Positions 34,786 to 42,845 of a DNA stretch of 64,000 nt are shown here, in pieces. The notes beneath the pieces are model-generated. The model saw only the letters and a program-made list of their open reading frames with translations. It was not told the origin of the DNA and did not search any database. Position numbers and translations under genes: made by a program. The DNA comes from Marinoscillum pacificum (GTDB taxonomy: Bacteria; Bacteroidota; Bacteroidia; Cytophagales; Cyclobacteriaceae). Location: NCBI RefSeq assembly GCF_024714495.1, contig NZ_JAMZMJ010000002.1:1-64000 (forward strand). Reading direction: 5' to 3'. Every line of letters starts with the position of its first letter. Positions within the stretch are counted from its first letter, which is position 1.

Positions 34786-34803
34786 TGTGTCGTATTGACA
34801 CAA
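34785..34803. promoter_or_regulatory. Perfect palindrome between GH3 and the NrtR-type regulator; candidate operator
   Basis: TTGTGTC and GACACAA form a perfect 7-base inverted repeat around GTATT. It touches the start codon of the GH3 gene and lies 52 bases before the divergent regulator gene. Position and symmetry fit a binding site for that regulator controlling both directions. No experiment or known consensus was available to me. Confidence 0.5.
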
Positions 34804-34855
34804 ACATAATTAATTAATCGAAAATTTTACCAACTTTGCCCGAAAAGGTGGAACC

Positions 34856-35599
34856 GTGAGTGAGACAACTAACCTGCATCCGGGATTATCAGTAGACTGT
34901 GTAATATTTGGCTTTCATGAAAATGAGCTGAAGGTCCTAATGCTTAAAATGAAGCAGATGGACAAATGGGCATTGCCTGGTGGATTTGTGAACATTAAGG
35001 AAGATGTAGACAAAGAAGCCATTAATATATTGCAACGTAGAACTGGACTAAAGGACATATTCCTTCACCAATTCCATTTGTTTGGCAATGTTTCCAGAAA
35101 TAATCAAGCCTATGTTGACAAACTGGTCAAGAAAGGTGTCATAGAGCCTGACATGAAAGAATGGTTTCAACAACGGTTCATCACCGTAGGTTACTATGCA
35201 TTGGTAGAATTCGCCAATGTACAAGAGCCCACTCCTGATAATATTTCTGATAAATGTGAATGGCTCCCACTTACCGAGTTACCAGATCTTATACTAGATC
35301 ACTCGGAAATCATTCATAAAGCTCACCAGACTCTCAAAACACAACTAATTTATCAACCAATCGGAATCAATCTACTACCAGAAAAATTCACCATGCCGGA
35401 ACTTCAGGCTTTGTATGAAACCTTATTGGAAAAAGAATTGGATCGAAGAAACTTCCGTAGAAAAATGCTGGCATACGATATTTTGATTCAAACTGACGAA
35501 CGCAGAAAAGGAGGTGCTCACAAGGCTCCAATCCTATACAAGTTTGACAAAGACAAATACCATCAGGCCATTGAGAAGGGACTAAAATCAGGATGGTAA
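34856..35599 (+). CDS. NrtR-type transcriptional regulator (degenerate Nudix domain + winged helix)
   Basis: 247 residues. The N-terminal Nudix fold has WALPGGFV and EDVDKEA, but the catalytic REUXEE core is replaced by NILQRR. It probably senses a ligand rather than hydrolysing one. The C-terminal ~90 residues (ELQALYETLLEKELDRRNFRRKML) are the winged-helix DNA-binding domain of NrtR proteins. In Bacteroidota, relatives of this family control sugar utilisation (the arabinose regulator of Bacteroides is one). Being divergent from a GH3-esterase pair with a palindrome between them, it most likely regulates those genes. The start is GTG, as no in-frame ATG is suitably placed. Confidence 0.88.
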   Translation: MSETTNLHPGLSVDCVIFGFHENELKVLMLKMKQMDKWALPGGFVNIKEDVDKEAINILQRRTGLKDIFLHQFHLFGNVSRNNQAYVDKLVKKGVIEPDMKEWFQQRFITVGYYALVEFANVQEPTPDNISDKCEWLPLTELPDLILDHSEIIHKAHQTLKTQLIYQPIGINLLPEKFTMPELQALYETLLEKELDRRNFRRKMLAYDILIQTDERRKGGAHKAPILYKFDKDKYHQAIEKGLKSGW

Positions 35600-35638
35600 A
35601 TAATTGATTACTAACTAAATAATCGCGAACTTAAGGAA

Positions 35639-36280
35639 ATGTCAGATATATACATTTCCGAAGAAGTAGCTTCTGTTATTGATCTATACAAAGAGGTTAA
35701 TTCTGCATTGAATGTATTGCAATTCCTTTCGGAAAAAGCCGAAATATTGCATCATGGTCATCAAACCAAACACCCTGGTGCTGTAATTGAAATCACCTGC
35801 TGGCACCCAGGTCTAATTGGCAAACCAGCAAGACAGATATTTGACACTCCATTTTCAGAAGACGATGCAAAGCTTACTATTAGTAGAATTCATGGCTTTC
35901 TAAATTGGGAAGAAGTCATCAACTCAAATCTCTATCTGAATAATCGTTTTGAGCTTGCAGTAGACAATCTCCTTCGAGGTGATATCAATACCTTGGAACA
36001 TGTCCTCACTGAATCGCCCGAAATAGTCAACTTAGCTTCCAATTACCCACATCACGCAACGCTACTACATTACTGTGCAAGCAATGGTCTAGAAACAGAA
36101 CGTCAAGTTGTTCCAGACAACCTACTGGAAATAGTAGAGCTATTGATAGAAAAAGGAGCAGACAAAAAGGCCAAAATGAAAGTTTATGGCGGAGAACACA
36201 CTCCTACAGAATTAGCAGCCACTAGTTCTCACCCATTCAAAGCTGGCATGTCCACACAGCTCATCGATAAATTAAAGTAA
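35639..36280 (+). CDS. Ankyrin-repeat-like protein
   Basis: 213 residues without signal peptide. The C-terminal half has ankyrin-like units: ATLLHYCASNGLE, LLEIVELLIEKGADKKAKMK and TPTELAATSSHPF. The N-terminal half (GAVIEITCWHPGLIGKP, FLNWEEVI) matches the type of small cytoplasmic protein annotated only as ankyrin-repeat in Bacteroidota. Function unknown. It follows the regulator by 39 bases and may share its transcript. Confidence 0.7.
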   Translation: MSDIYISEEVASVIDLYKEVNSALNVLQFLSEKAEILHHGHQTKHPGAVIEITCWHPGLIGKPARQIFDTPFSEDDAKLTISRIHGFLNWEEVINSNLYLNNRFELAVDNLLRGDINTLEHVLTESPEIVNLASNYPHHATLLHYCASNGLETERQVVPDNLLEIVELLIEKGADKKAKMKVYGGEHTPTELAATSSHPFKAGMSTQLIDKLK

Positions 36281-36336
36281 CACTTGACGTTTTTGTTAGA
36301 TTAATGTAAATTAGAAAAAACCTAATTTCGTTAACT

Positions 36337-37149
36337 ATGATTAAATTCAAATTAAAGCAGACTGCACTACTTGCAGCAGTATTAGCAATTTCATTTGCTT
36401 GTCAGGAGCAAAATGATGTAGTTACTCCAGAGCTACAAGATGTTCCCAAAGAAATCCTGGATCAAATTGATGCATTGGGATTTAATTCCAATGAAGTCAA
36501 AATGCACGATGGTATGCTGTTCATTGAAGGAGACATTGCCATCTCTGTCGAAGAGTTAAAGCAAATGCAACCAGGAAAAGACCTTGCAGTTGAAGAACAT
36601 TATTCTACTGACAATTTAGTTTCTGGCTCACCGCGAACTATCAATGTTTATGTGAACATGCCTCAAAAATATCTGGATGCTACAGATATAGCTATAAGCA
36701 GATATAACTCAGAGGGTCTAAACCTAACCTTCCAAAGGGTAACTAGCTCAGGTTCCGCAGACATTACCATCACAGCATCACCATGGTACTACTATTGGTT
36801 TGGCATTTTGGGATCTGCTGGATTCCCTACTGCGTCCGGTGACCCTCACAATCAAATCCTGATGACACGTGCCTATTACGATGGTGTAAGCAATATCAAT
36901 GGACTTGCAACCACTATTGCTCATGAGATGGGACATTGCATTGGTTTTAGACACACAGACTACATGGACAGAAGCTACAGCTGTGGTGGCGCTGCAGATG
37001 ATGAAGGCGATGGAGGTGTTGGGGACAACTACATCCCGGGCACACCTACAGGACCAGACGCCAATTCATGGATGCTAGCTTGTGGAAGTCCAGAAGGAGA
37101 CCGACCATTCACTGCCAATGATAAAATCGCTCTCGATTATCTTTATTGA
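36337..37149 (+). CDS. M57-like zinc metalloprotease lipoprotein
   Basis: 270 residues with a lipoprotein signal (lipobox ISFAC, Cys22). The extended zinc site HEMGHCIGFRH (His196, Glu197, His200, His206) is the HExxHxxGxxH metzincin pattern. The whole resembles the peptidase M57 (dual-action HEIGH) family of Bacteroidota. The region between the signal and the catalytic domain (residues 23-100) may be a propeptide. A perfect 7-base inverted repeat (AAATTAG/CTAATTT, 36308-36328) lies just before the start. A strong terminator follows. Confidence 0.88.
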   Translation: MIKFKLKQTALLAAVLAISFACQEQNDVVTPELQDVPKEILDQIDALGFNSNEVKMHDGMLFIEGDIAISVEELKQMQPGKDLAVEEHYSTDNLVSGSPRTINVYVNMPQKYLDATDIAISRYNSEGLNLTFQRVTSSGSADITITASPWYYYWFGILGSAGFPTASGDPHNQILMTRAYYDGVSNINGLATTIAHEMGHCIGFRHTDYMDRSYSCGGAADDEGDGGVGDNYIPGTPTGPDANSWMLACGSPEGDRPFTANDKIALDYLY

Positions 37150-37177
37150 TTAATTAATACTTGATAGATCAGTTGGA

Positions 37178-37207
37178 AGCCCTGACCATACGTCAGGGCT
37201 TTTTTAT
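37178..37207 (+). terminator. Rho-independent terminator after the metalloprotease gene
   Basis: AGCCCTGAC and GTCAGGGCT make a perfect 9-base stem with loop CATAC, followed by TTTTTATTTT. Confidence 0.9.
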
Positions 37208-37208
37208 T

Positions 37209-37242
37209 TTGCATTAATTCTTTACTTTCTAGCATATTTTTG
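37209..37242 (+). promoter_or_regulatory. Candidate promoter of the PorE-like gene
   Basis: TTG (37209-37211) and the exact -7 element TATTTTTG (37235-37242) are 23 bases apart. The -7 ends five bases before the ATG at 37248, which predicts a nearly leaderless transcript. Confidence 0.35.
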
Positions 37243-37247
37243 AGTTT

Positions 37248-39170
37248 ATGAAGAAAATTATCCAACCAGTAACTTTCCTGATTCTCATTACCCTTTCATT
37301 TTGGGCTAGTGCCCAGGATGCCCGAGAATCCTACACTGATGGAATGAGCGCACTGAATCGTGGCAATTTCCAGCAAGCAATTAATAAGTTTAAAGAAGCT
37401 GTTAACCTGAAAAACGACTATCAGGATGCCTGGTACTACCTGGGGATTAGCTTTGGTTATGCCAAAGACTATCAAAATGTAGTGTACTCAATGAGTAGAC
37501 TTAAAACAATTAACCCAAACTACAATCCATGGATGTATTACGAAGCCTGTAAAGCTTTGACAGAACTGGATAATTTGGAAGATGCAGAGAATGCTGCAAA
37601 CATGTTCTTATCCAAATTAGAAGATAAGCCAATTAACATGGCATCTCGCCATCAGGGGGTTTACCGGCTAAACTATGCGGTAGAAAGCAGAAAAGTAAGA
37701 GCAGCTAAACCAACGATGACTGCTCCTCAACCTATAGCGACCTTAAATAGTAAATCAGGTGATTACATGCCGCAGGTAAATCCTACAGGTACTCGCCTTT
37801 ATTTCACCAGTGTTAGAAAAGGTGGGTTTGATAATCCAGACGCCAATGACCCAACAGACTTTGGTGAAGACTTATATTACTCCTCTCTAGTCAATAATGC
37901 CTGGAGTGCTCCAAAATTGCTTCCAGAGCCACTAAACTCCATGGGAGATGACTTTGGGTCTGCCTTTACAGGTGATGGTCAGGTAATGGTTTACGTAAAA
38001 TGTGATACCGAAGAAGGCATTGGCAATTGTGACCTTTATATCACCCAGCTGGTAGGAACAGAATGGTCCAAACCGGTAAACATGGGTAATGTGGTCAACT
38101 CTGATGATTGGGACTCACAACCTACTATCAGTGCAGATGGAAACAGAGTCATCTACACCTCAGCACGCGCAGGAGGTTATGGTGGATCTGACATCTACAT
38201 GATAGAAAAGAATCAATTGGGCGAATGGGGTATTCCTCAGAACCTAGGTGGTATTGTCAACACTCCTTTTAATGAAAATAGCCCGTACCTAGCTCCTGAT
38301 GGTAAAACCTTATACTTTGCTAGTAATGGACATCCCGGATTTGGTGGAATGGATATTTTCTACTGCATTTTTGAAAATGGTAAGTGGTCAACACCGAAGA
38401 ACCTTGGTGCTCCACTCAACTCAAGAGGTGATGACACCAACTTCAGTATTTCTGCAGAAGGAATGGGATACTTCTCCTCCTCAAGACTAGACGGGTCCAA
38501 CTTCGAGATCTTCCAAATCGAGCTTCCTGATGAACTGAAACCTAAACCAACGGTGGTTGTACAAGGAATTGTATCCAACTCTAAAACACTGGCCCCAATT
38601 GGTGCAGTAGTATTGATTGAAGACATCAACTCAGGTGAATTGATCAGTGTGAATAAGAGCAACTCGTCGAGTGGTGAATACCTGGTTGTACTTCCTGCTG
38701 GTAGAAATTACAGCGTATCCGCTAGTAGCAAGGGCTTCTTCTTCTACTCACAGAGTTTTGAAATTCCTGCCGATACAAGCTACCAGGAAATCATCAATAA
38801 CATTGCTCTAGAGCCGATAGAAAAAGGAACTAAAGTTGTCTTGAACAACATCTTCTTTGAAAGCGGTAGAGCAGAGTTGAAACCAATAAGCTATGTGGAG
38901 TTAAACAAAGCTGTTGACTTACTGAAAGACAACAACACCATGGTGATTGAAATTGGTGGTCATACAGATGATGTTGGTTCGGATGAGCTAAACTTGTCTC
39001 TTTCTCAAACACGTGCTGATGCCGTACGACAATACATGGTTTTAGCTGGCATTGAAGAAAACCGAGTCAGAAGTAAAGGCTATGGCGAAACCCAACCAAT
39101 TGCAGACAATAGTACTGCGGAAGGGAAAGCCAAAAACAGAAGAACAGAATTTGAAATCGTAGAGTTTTAA
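37248..39170 (+). CDS. TPR-PD40-OmpA envelope protein, PorE-like
   Basis: 640 residues in the order signal peptide (ending WASAQ), TPR region (about residues 25-130, ARESYTDGMSALNRGNFQQA), PD40/WD40-like propeller (about 170-425, with LYFTSVRKGG and VIYTSARAGGYGGSDIYM), carboxypeptidase-regulatory-like domain (about 435-525) and OmpA C-terminal peptidoglycan-binding domain (IEIGGHTDDVGSDELNLSLS). This is the architecture of the T9SS protein PorE, which tethers the secretion machine to peptidoglycan. Unlike P. gingivalis PorE it lacks a lipobox. Cytophagales carry several paralogues with this layout, so the specific name is not certain. Confidence 0.85.
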   Translation: MKKIIQPVTFLILITLSFWASAQDARESYTDGMSALNRGNFQQAINKFKEAVNLKNDYQDAWYYLGISFGYAKDYQNVVYSMSRLKTINPNYNPWMYYEACKALTELDNLEDAENAANMFLSKLEDKPINMASRHQGVYRLNYAVESRKVRAAKPTMTAPQPIATLNSKSGDYMPQVNPTGTRLYFTSVRKGGFDNPDANDPTDFGEDLYYSSLVNNAWSAPKLLPEPLNSMGDDFGSAFTGDGQVMVYVKCDTEEGIGNCDLYITQLVGTEWSKPVNMGNVVNSDDWDSQPTISADGNRVIYTSARAGGYGGSDIYMIEKNQLGEWGIPQNLGGIVNTPFNENSPYLAPDGKTLYFASNGHPGFGGMDIFYCIFENGKWSTPKNLGAPLNSRGDDTNFSISAEGMGYFSSSRLDGSNFEIFQIELPDELKPKPTVVVQGIVSNSKTLAPIGAVVLIEDINSGELISVNKSNSSSGEYLVVLPAGRNYSVSASSKGFFFYSQSFEIPADTSYQEIINNIALEPIEKGTKVVLNNIFFESGRAELKPISYVELNKAVDLLKDNNTMVIEIGGHTDDVGSDELNLSLSQTRADAVRQYMVLAGIEENRVRSKGYGETQPIADNSTAEGKAKNRRTEFEIVEF

Positions 39171-39182
39171 TAACTGAATTAA

Positions 39183-39277
39183 GCTGTCTCAAAAGGAATT
39201 TTTATTTGACATTTTGAGGTAACGGAAAAGGTTTCCCCAAAGTCGAAATGACATCTTTTGAGACAGCCCTTTTTTTT
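39183..39277. repeat. Inverted-repeat intergenic element, terminator-like
   Basis: GCTGTCTCAAAAG (39183-39195) pairs perfectly with CTTTTGAGACAGC (39255-39267) around a 59-base interior, and the right arm runs into CCTTTTTTTT. The interior holds GTCGAAATGACAT; its complement ATGTCATTTCGAC resembles repetitive intergenic elements common in Bacteroidota genomes. It lies between two convergent genes and can end transcription from the left. Being a genome-wide repeat is an inference. Confidence 0.6.
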
Positions 39278-39806
39278 ATTTCTTCTTCCAAACCAATGCC
39301 GAAATCAACGCCACGATTAAGCCGATTGGAAGGATCTCAACAATAGTCATCCCAATCATATTCAATGGCTGTCTATACCAATCCATAAAACTGGCCATCT
39401 CTTCTCTTTTCGCTTCTAATTCAACACCGGTCATGCCGCTTTCTTCTAAAGATTTCAATTGGCTAGCCATAAACTGATCTGGAAAATCAGGAATGAACAG
39501 TGGAAAATAAATCATCCAACCAGCTACATAAATGAATGTCGTAACCAACACGATGTACATTCCAATCAAATAAGCTTTTCCAAAAGAGATAGAGCCATTC
39601 AGTTCCTTATCTCGGTAATTTTTAACCCCGATGAATACAGCAACGAAAGCAAGCAACATGGCAGCATAGCCCAATATCTCACTTCGTTCCATATTAAAGC
39701 TACCGTCTTCATTGGACAACACTTGATGAGCCAAATACCAACCAAAAACAATAATTGCTCCTCCAATAGCTCCATATTTCAATGCATATAATAGATTCTT
39801 TTTCAT
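39276..39806 (-). CDS. DUF4199 family membrane protein
   Basis: 176 residues with four predicted membrane spans and an amphipathic helical loop between the third and fourth (FPDQFMASQLKSLEESGMTG). This matches the DUF4199 family, widespread in Bacteroidota and without known function. It follows the LuxR-type gene by 93 bases on the same strand. Its end overlaps the T run of the inverted-repeat element. Confidence 0.85.
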   Translation of the reverse strand: MKKNLLYALKYGAIGGAIIVFGWYLAHQVLSNEDGSFNMERSEILGYAAMLLAFVAVFIGVKNYRDKELNGSISFGKAYLIGMYIVLVTTFIYVAGWMIYFPLFIPDFPDQFMASQLKSLEESGMTGVELEAKREEMASFMDWYRQPLNMIGMTIVEILPIGLIVALISALVWKKK

Positions 39807-39899
39807 AATAGTAAGTCGTCTGAGTAATTGTTAAATATGGCTCAATGAACGTCAATATCAGACAAAAATCACTCATACTTTCGGGTGATTTCACTCAAA

Positions 39900-40322
39900 T
39901 CACCCTTTCGGAGGAATCAAAATAGCCAAATCTCGTGCTTTTTGAACTGCCTGGGTTCTTCTGCTCACATTTAGCTTTTGGTAAAGTTTTGAGATATGAG
40001 TTTTAATGGTATTCAAAGAGACGAACAACTTATCAGCTATTTCCTGATTGCTGTAACCATCAGCTAACAAATGCAGCACTTCCAATTCACGTTCGCTCAA
40101 GTTGAGTTGATTCGCTTTAGTAGAATCTACAGCGTTGGTACTTTTTCTTTTGACAAACTGCAATCCTACAACCACACCAATTATCATAAAAAGAATTGCG
40201 ATTACTCCAGCATACAGTTCCAGACGCATGTCTCTAATCATAGTCTTATACTGAACTGCCTGAAGCACTACTAAAAGCACTCCTGCTACTACACCATATA
40301 GCAGATAACTTCGTTTCATCAA
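39900..40322 (-). CDS. Membrane-anchored LuxR-type transcriptional regulator
   Basis: 140 residues: two membrane spans (about residues 5-25 and 35-56), then a LuxR helix-turn-helix (LNLSERELEVLHLLADGYSN ... LFVSLNTIKTHISKLYQKL, about residues 72-135). A DNA-binding domain directly tethered to the membrane with no receiver domain is common beside DUF4199 genes in Bacteroidota. Its start overlaps the Ste24-type protease stop by four bases. Confidence 0.9.
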   Translation of the reverse strand: MMKRSYLLYGVVAGVLLVVLQAVQYKTMIRDMRLELYAGVIAILFMIIGVVVGLQFVKRKSTNAVDSTKANQLNLSERELEVLHLLADGYSNQEIADKLFVSLNTIKTHISKLYQKLNVSRRTQAVQKARDLAILIPPKG

Positions 40323-41560
40323 TTCATTTTATCCTGCATGGCTCGAACGCGTTGCAACAATGGTGGATGCGAATAATGCACAAACACATATACCGGATGA
40401 GGTGTCAGGTTAGACAGATGATCACTACTCATTTTCTTTAATCCTGCAATAAGTGGCTCACCTGAATAAGTCGTTACAGCATATTCATCCGCTTCGTATT
40501 CATTCTTTCTACTGAAGATATTTCCAAAAATCCCTAGGATACGTGAGACTGGTGAGTATAGAATTCCGAATGCAAGGATATTCAAGTGAAGTGCTGTAAT
40601 ATCTCCTCCCATTGCCCAACTCACTTCACTGTTATAAATCATTAAGGAGAGCACATAAAGCATCACTCCTACAGATAAGATGCTAATAACCGTTCCGTAG
40701 ATAATATGCTTCTTTTTGAAATGCCCTACTTCATGAGCAAAAACTGCTGTGAGCTCTTCGGTAGTATGTTTTTCAATCAAAGTATCATAAAGCACAACCT
40801 TCTTATTCTTTCCTAGCCCTGAGAAAAATGCATTCCCTTTACTGGACCTTTTAGATCCATCCATGACGAAGATATTCTTCAATGGAAATTTCACTTTTTC
40901 GCTATAGCTTTCGATGGCTTGTTTCAGTTCACCATCTTCCATTGGAGTCAGTTTATTGAATAATGGCAGTAATAACGAAGTATAAAAGACATTGATAAAC
41001 AAGATGAAAACCGTGATGATGCCCCAGAAATAAATCCAGAAATCACTGCCCATAAACATTACCAAGTAGATCAAAGCTCCAAGCAGAATTGCACCCACAA
41101 TTAAAGTCAGTACATAGCTTTTCAATTTATCTAACCAGAAAGTCTTTTGAGTCATCTTGTTGAACCCAAAACGAGTTTCAATCACAAAGGCTTGATACCA
41201 ACCAAATGGAGTGCCTAATACATCTGAAATCACAAATAAAACTCCAAAGAATATCAGTGTGGTCACTGGCTCAAGAGGTGAAAAACCACGCACCCATTTA
41301 TCTAACATTCCAAACCAGCCAAAATAAAGAGCTGCGAAAAGTAAGACAAATGAAAAAGTAGCTGTCAGAATTCCGAACCGGGTGGTTACCCGATTGTATT
41401 CCTGAGATTTAGCATATTGCTCCTCGTCGTAAATACCTTTCAATTCTTCAGGAATTGGTTTCTTTGCATTCTTTGCATTCAAAAATCCAAGAATCCTTTC
41501 TAAAGCAAAATCCGTTGTTATGATAACCAGTAGAATTGTGAAGATGGTCTGTTCGCTCAT
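40319..41560 (-). CDS. M48 family (Ste24-type) membrane metalloprotease
   Basis: 413 residues with the N-terminal helices and CAAX-protease-like membrane topology of Ste24. The zinc motif is HEVGH (His276, Glu277, His280), with the third ligand probably Glu in RKNEYEADEYA. These proteases cleave membrane or misfolded proteins at the inner membrane. It is the first gene of the unit with the LuxR-type regulator (four-base overlap) and DUF4199. Confidence 0.93.
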   Translation of the reverse strand: MSEQTIFTILLVIITTDFALERILGFLNAKNAKKPIPEELKGIYDEEQYAKSQEYNRVTTRFGILTATFSFVLLFAALYFGWFGMLDKWVRGFSPLEPVTTLIFFGVLFVISDVLGTPFGWYQAFVIETRFGFNKMTQKTFWLDKLKSYVLTLIVGAILLGALIYLVMFMGSDFWIYFWGIITVFILFINVFYTSLLLPLFNKLTPMEDGELKQAIESYSEKVKFPLKNIFVMDGSKRSSKGNAFFSGLGKNKKVVLYDTLIEKHTTEELTAVFAHEVGHFKKKHIIYGTVISILSVGVMLYVLSLMIYNSEVSWAMGGDITALHLNILAFGILYSPVSRILGIFGNIFSRKNEYEADEYAVTTYSGEPLIAGLKKMSSDHLSNLTPHPVYVFVHYSHPPLLQRVRAMQDKMN

Positions 41561-41596
41561 TTCACAATATTAAGCACACTAGGGAGAATTGAGAAA

Positions 41597-42661
41597 TTAA
41601 AAAAGGAAAGGCACCGGGCATTGAAGCTCGCGCACCTCACGAGAAGGCTTTCTAGGATCTGCTAAACTAAATGCATAGATGATAGAGAGCTCATGAGCTC
41701 CACCACTACCAATACCTAAATCAGAAATGGTGTAGTCAAAACTATACCCAAACGTAGTGTTTCCTGCATTCAATCCTATCATAGTGATGATAGACTCACT
41801 ATTTTTCGTGTTATCAAAGCCATCGATAGGCAATCCTCGGTACCAGAATCCCACCAAGATTGGTTCTAGCGTAAAGTAAACACCTAGATCCAATTGCTTA
41901 AAGGCACCTTGCTGCTTGTAATTGATAGAAGGCGTCATGCTGCGTTCCTTCTGATTTGGGTTGGGACGACCTTTATTGGTTAACTGAGAGAATGGAATCT
42001 TATATCCACCATGAAGTGAAAATTTTCTATACAAAGGATCATCTCCTCCAGCAACTGCCTGATTAGGTTCTAAAACATGATGCATGGCAGCACCAAACCA
42101 CAAGTTGCCACTGTATAAAATGCCCCCTAAGGCCAAATCGAAAAATTGATTATTCAATCCAGTGTTGAATACCTCACCAGTTACTGGTCTTACTTGCCCG
42201 GTTTCATCGAACTGATCTCCAAATGTCAGTGCACTGAAGTTGATATCCCTCCAATAATAAGCTGCTTCTACACCTGGTCTGAATGTCCAGTTGTGATTCA
42301 AGTTTAGCTGATAAGCATATTGCAATCCCACATTAGTGGATTGTAAACCAGCAATTCCTTCCTGATCTCTATTGACAATCAGCCCTAAAGCACTGTATTG
42401 TTCTTCAAAGAAATAATCAACATATGCTGAGTAAGTCACATAATTCGCATCAATATTCGGCCATTGATTACGATAGTTCACTCCTGCTCTACCCTTTTGA
42501 TTAATCCCAGCGAGAGCAGGGTTTAAGTAAAGTGGTGCTGCATAATATTGTGAAAACTGAGGGTCTTGCGCATATGCTTTGTTATTAACAAAAGACATTG
42601 CAACGACAAAAATTGCCGATAACCCTGTAAATATGGACCGATATGTATGGTTTGTGAACAA
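41597..42661 (-). CDS. T9SS outer-membrane protein of the PorP/SprF family
   Basis: 354 residues with a signal peptide ending AYAQDPQFSQYYAAPLYLNP, which is the family's signature beginning. The rest is a predicted outer-membrane beta-barrel, ending PFLF. PorP/SprF proteins work with specific type B-sorted T9SS cargo; here the cargo is probably the divergent 1418-residue protein at 42846. The start is a TTG codon, since no ATG precedes the signal peptide core. Confidence 0.93.
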   Translation of the reverse strand: MFTNHTYRSIFTGLSAIFVVAMSFVNNKAYAQDPQFSQYYAAPLYLNPALAGINQKGRAGVNYRNQWPNIDANYVTYSAYVDYFFEEQYSALGLIVNRDQEGIAGLQSTNVGLQYAYQLNLNHNWTFRPGVEAAYYWRDINFSALTFGDQFDETGQVRPVTGEVFNTGLNNQFFDLALGGILYSGNLWFGAAMHHVLEPNQAVAGGDDPLYRKFSLHGGYKIPFSQLTNKGRPNPNQKERSMTPSINYKQQGAFKQLDLGVYFTLEPILVGFWYRGLPIDGFDNTKNSESIITMIGLNAGNTTFGYSFDYTISDLGIGSGGAHELSIIYAFSLADPRKPSREVRELQCPVPFLF

Positions 42662-42845
42662 ATCTATGCGAATAAAGATATTTTGCTTAACCTTAGCAAC
42701 GGATAACCACTAACTTAATTGTTAATAGGTTAAAGTTGCTAAACTAGGTAATGTAACGTAAAGTTTAGCGTTAGTATTTTGTACTAAATTTACATAGTGT
42801 TGTGTTCATGGGACATATCCACATGATTTAACCCTTACTTTGTGC
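42662..42845. promoter_or_regulatory. Divergent promoter region between PorP/SprF and its probable cargo
   Basis: The 184-base region separates two divergent T9SS genes. On the minus strand TATCTTTA (close to TAnnTTTG) precedes the PorP/SprF start by about 12 bases. On the plus strand TTACTTTG ends four bases before the ATG at 42846. Both are near matches only, so the assignment is tentative. Confidence 0.3.

Noticed and set aside
36308-36328. Inverted repeat AAATTAG/CTAATTT before the metalloprotease gene
   Set aside because: It is AT-rich and only seven bases per arm, and no regulator is adjacent to bind it; recorded only in the gene entry.
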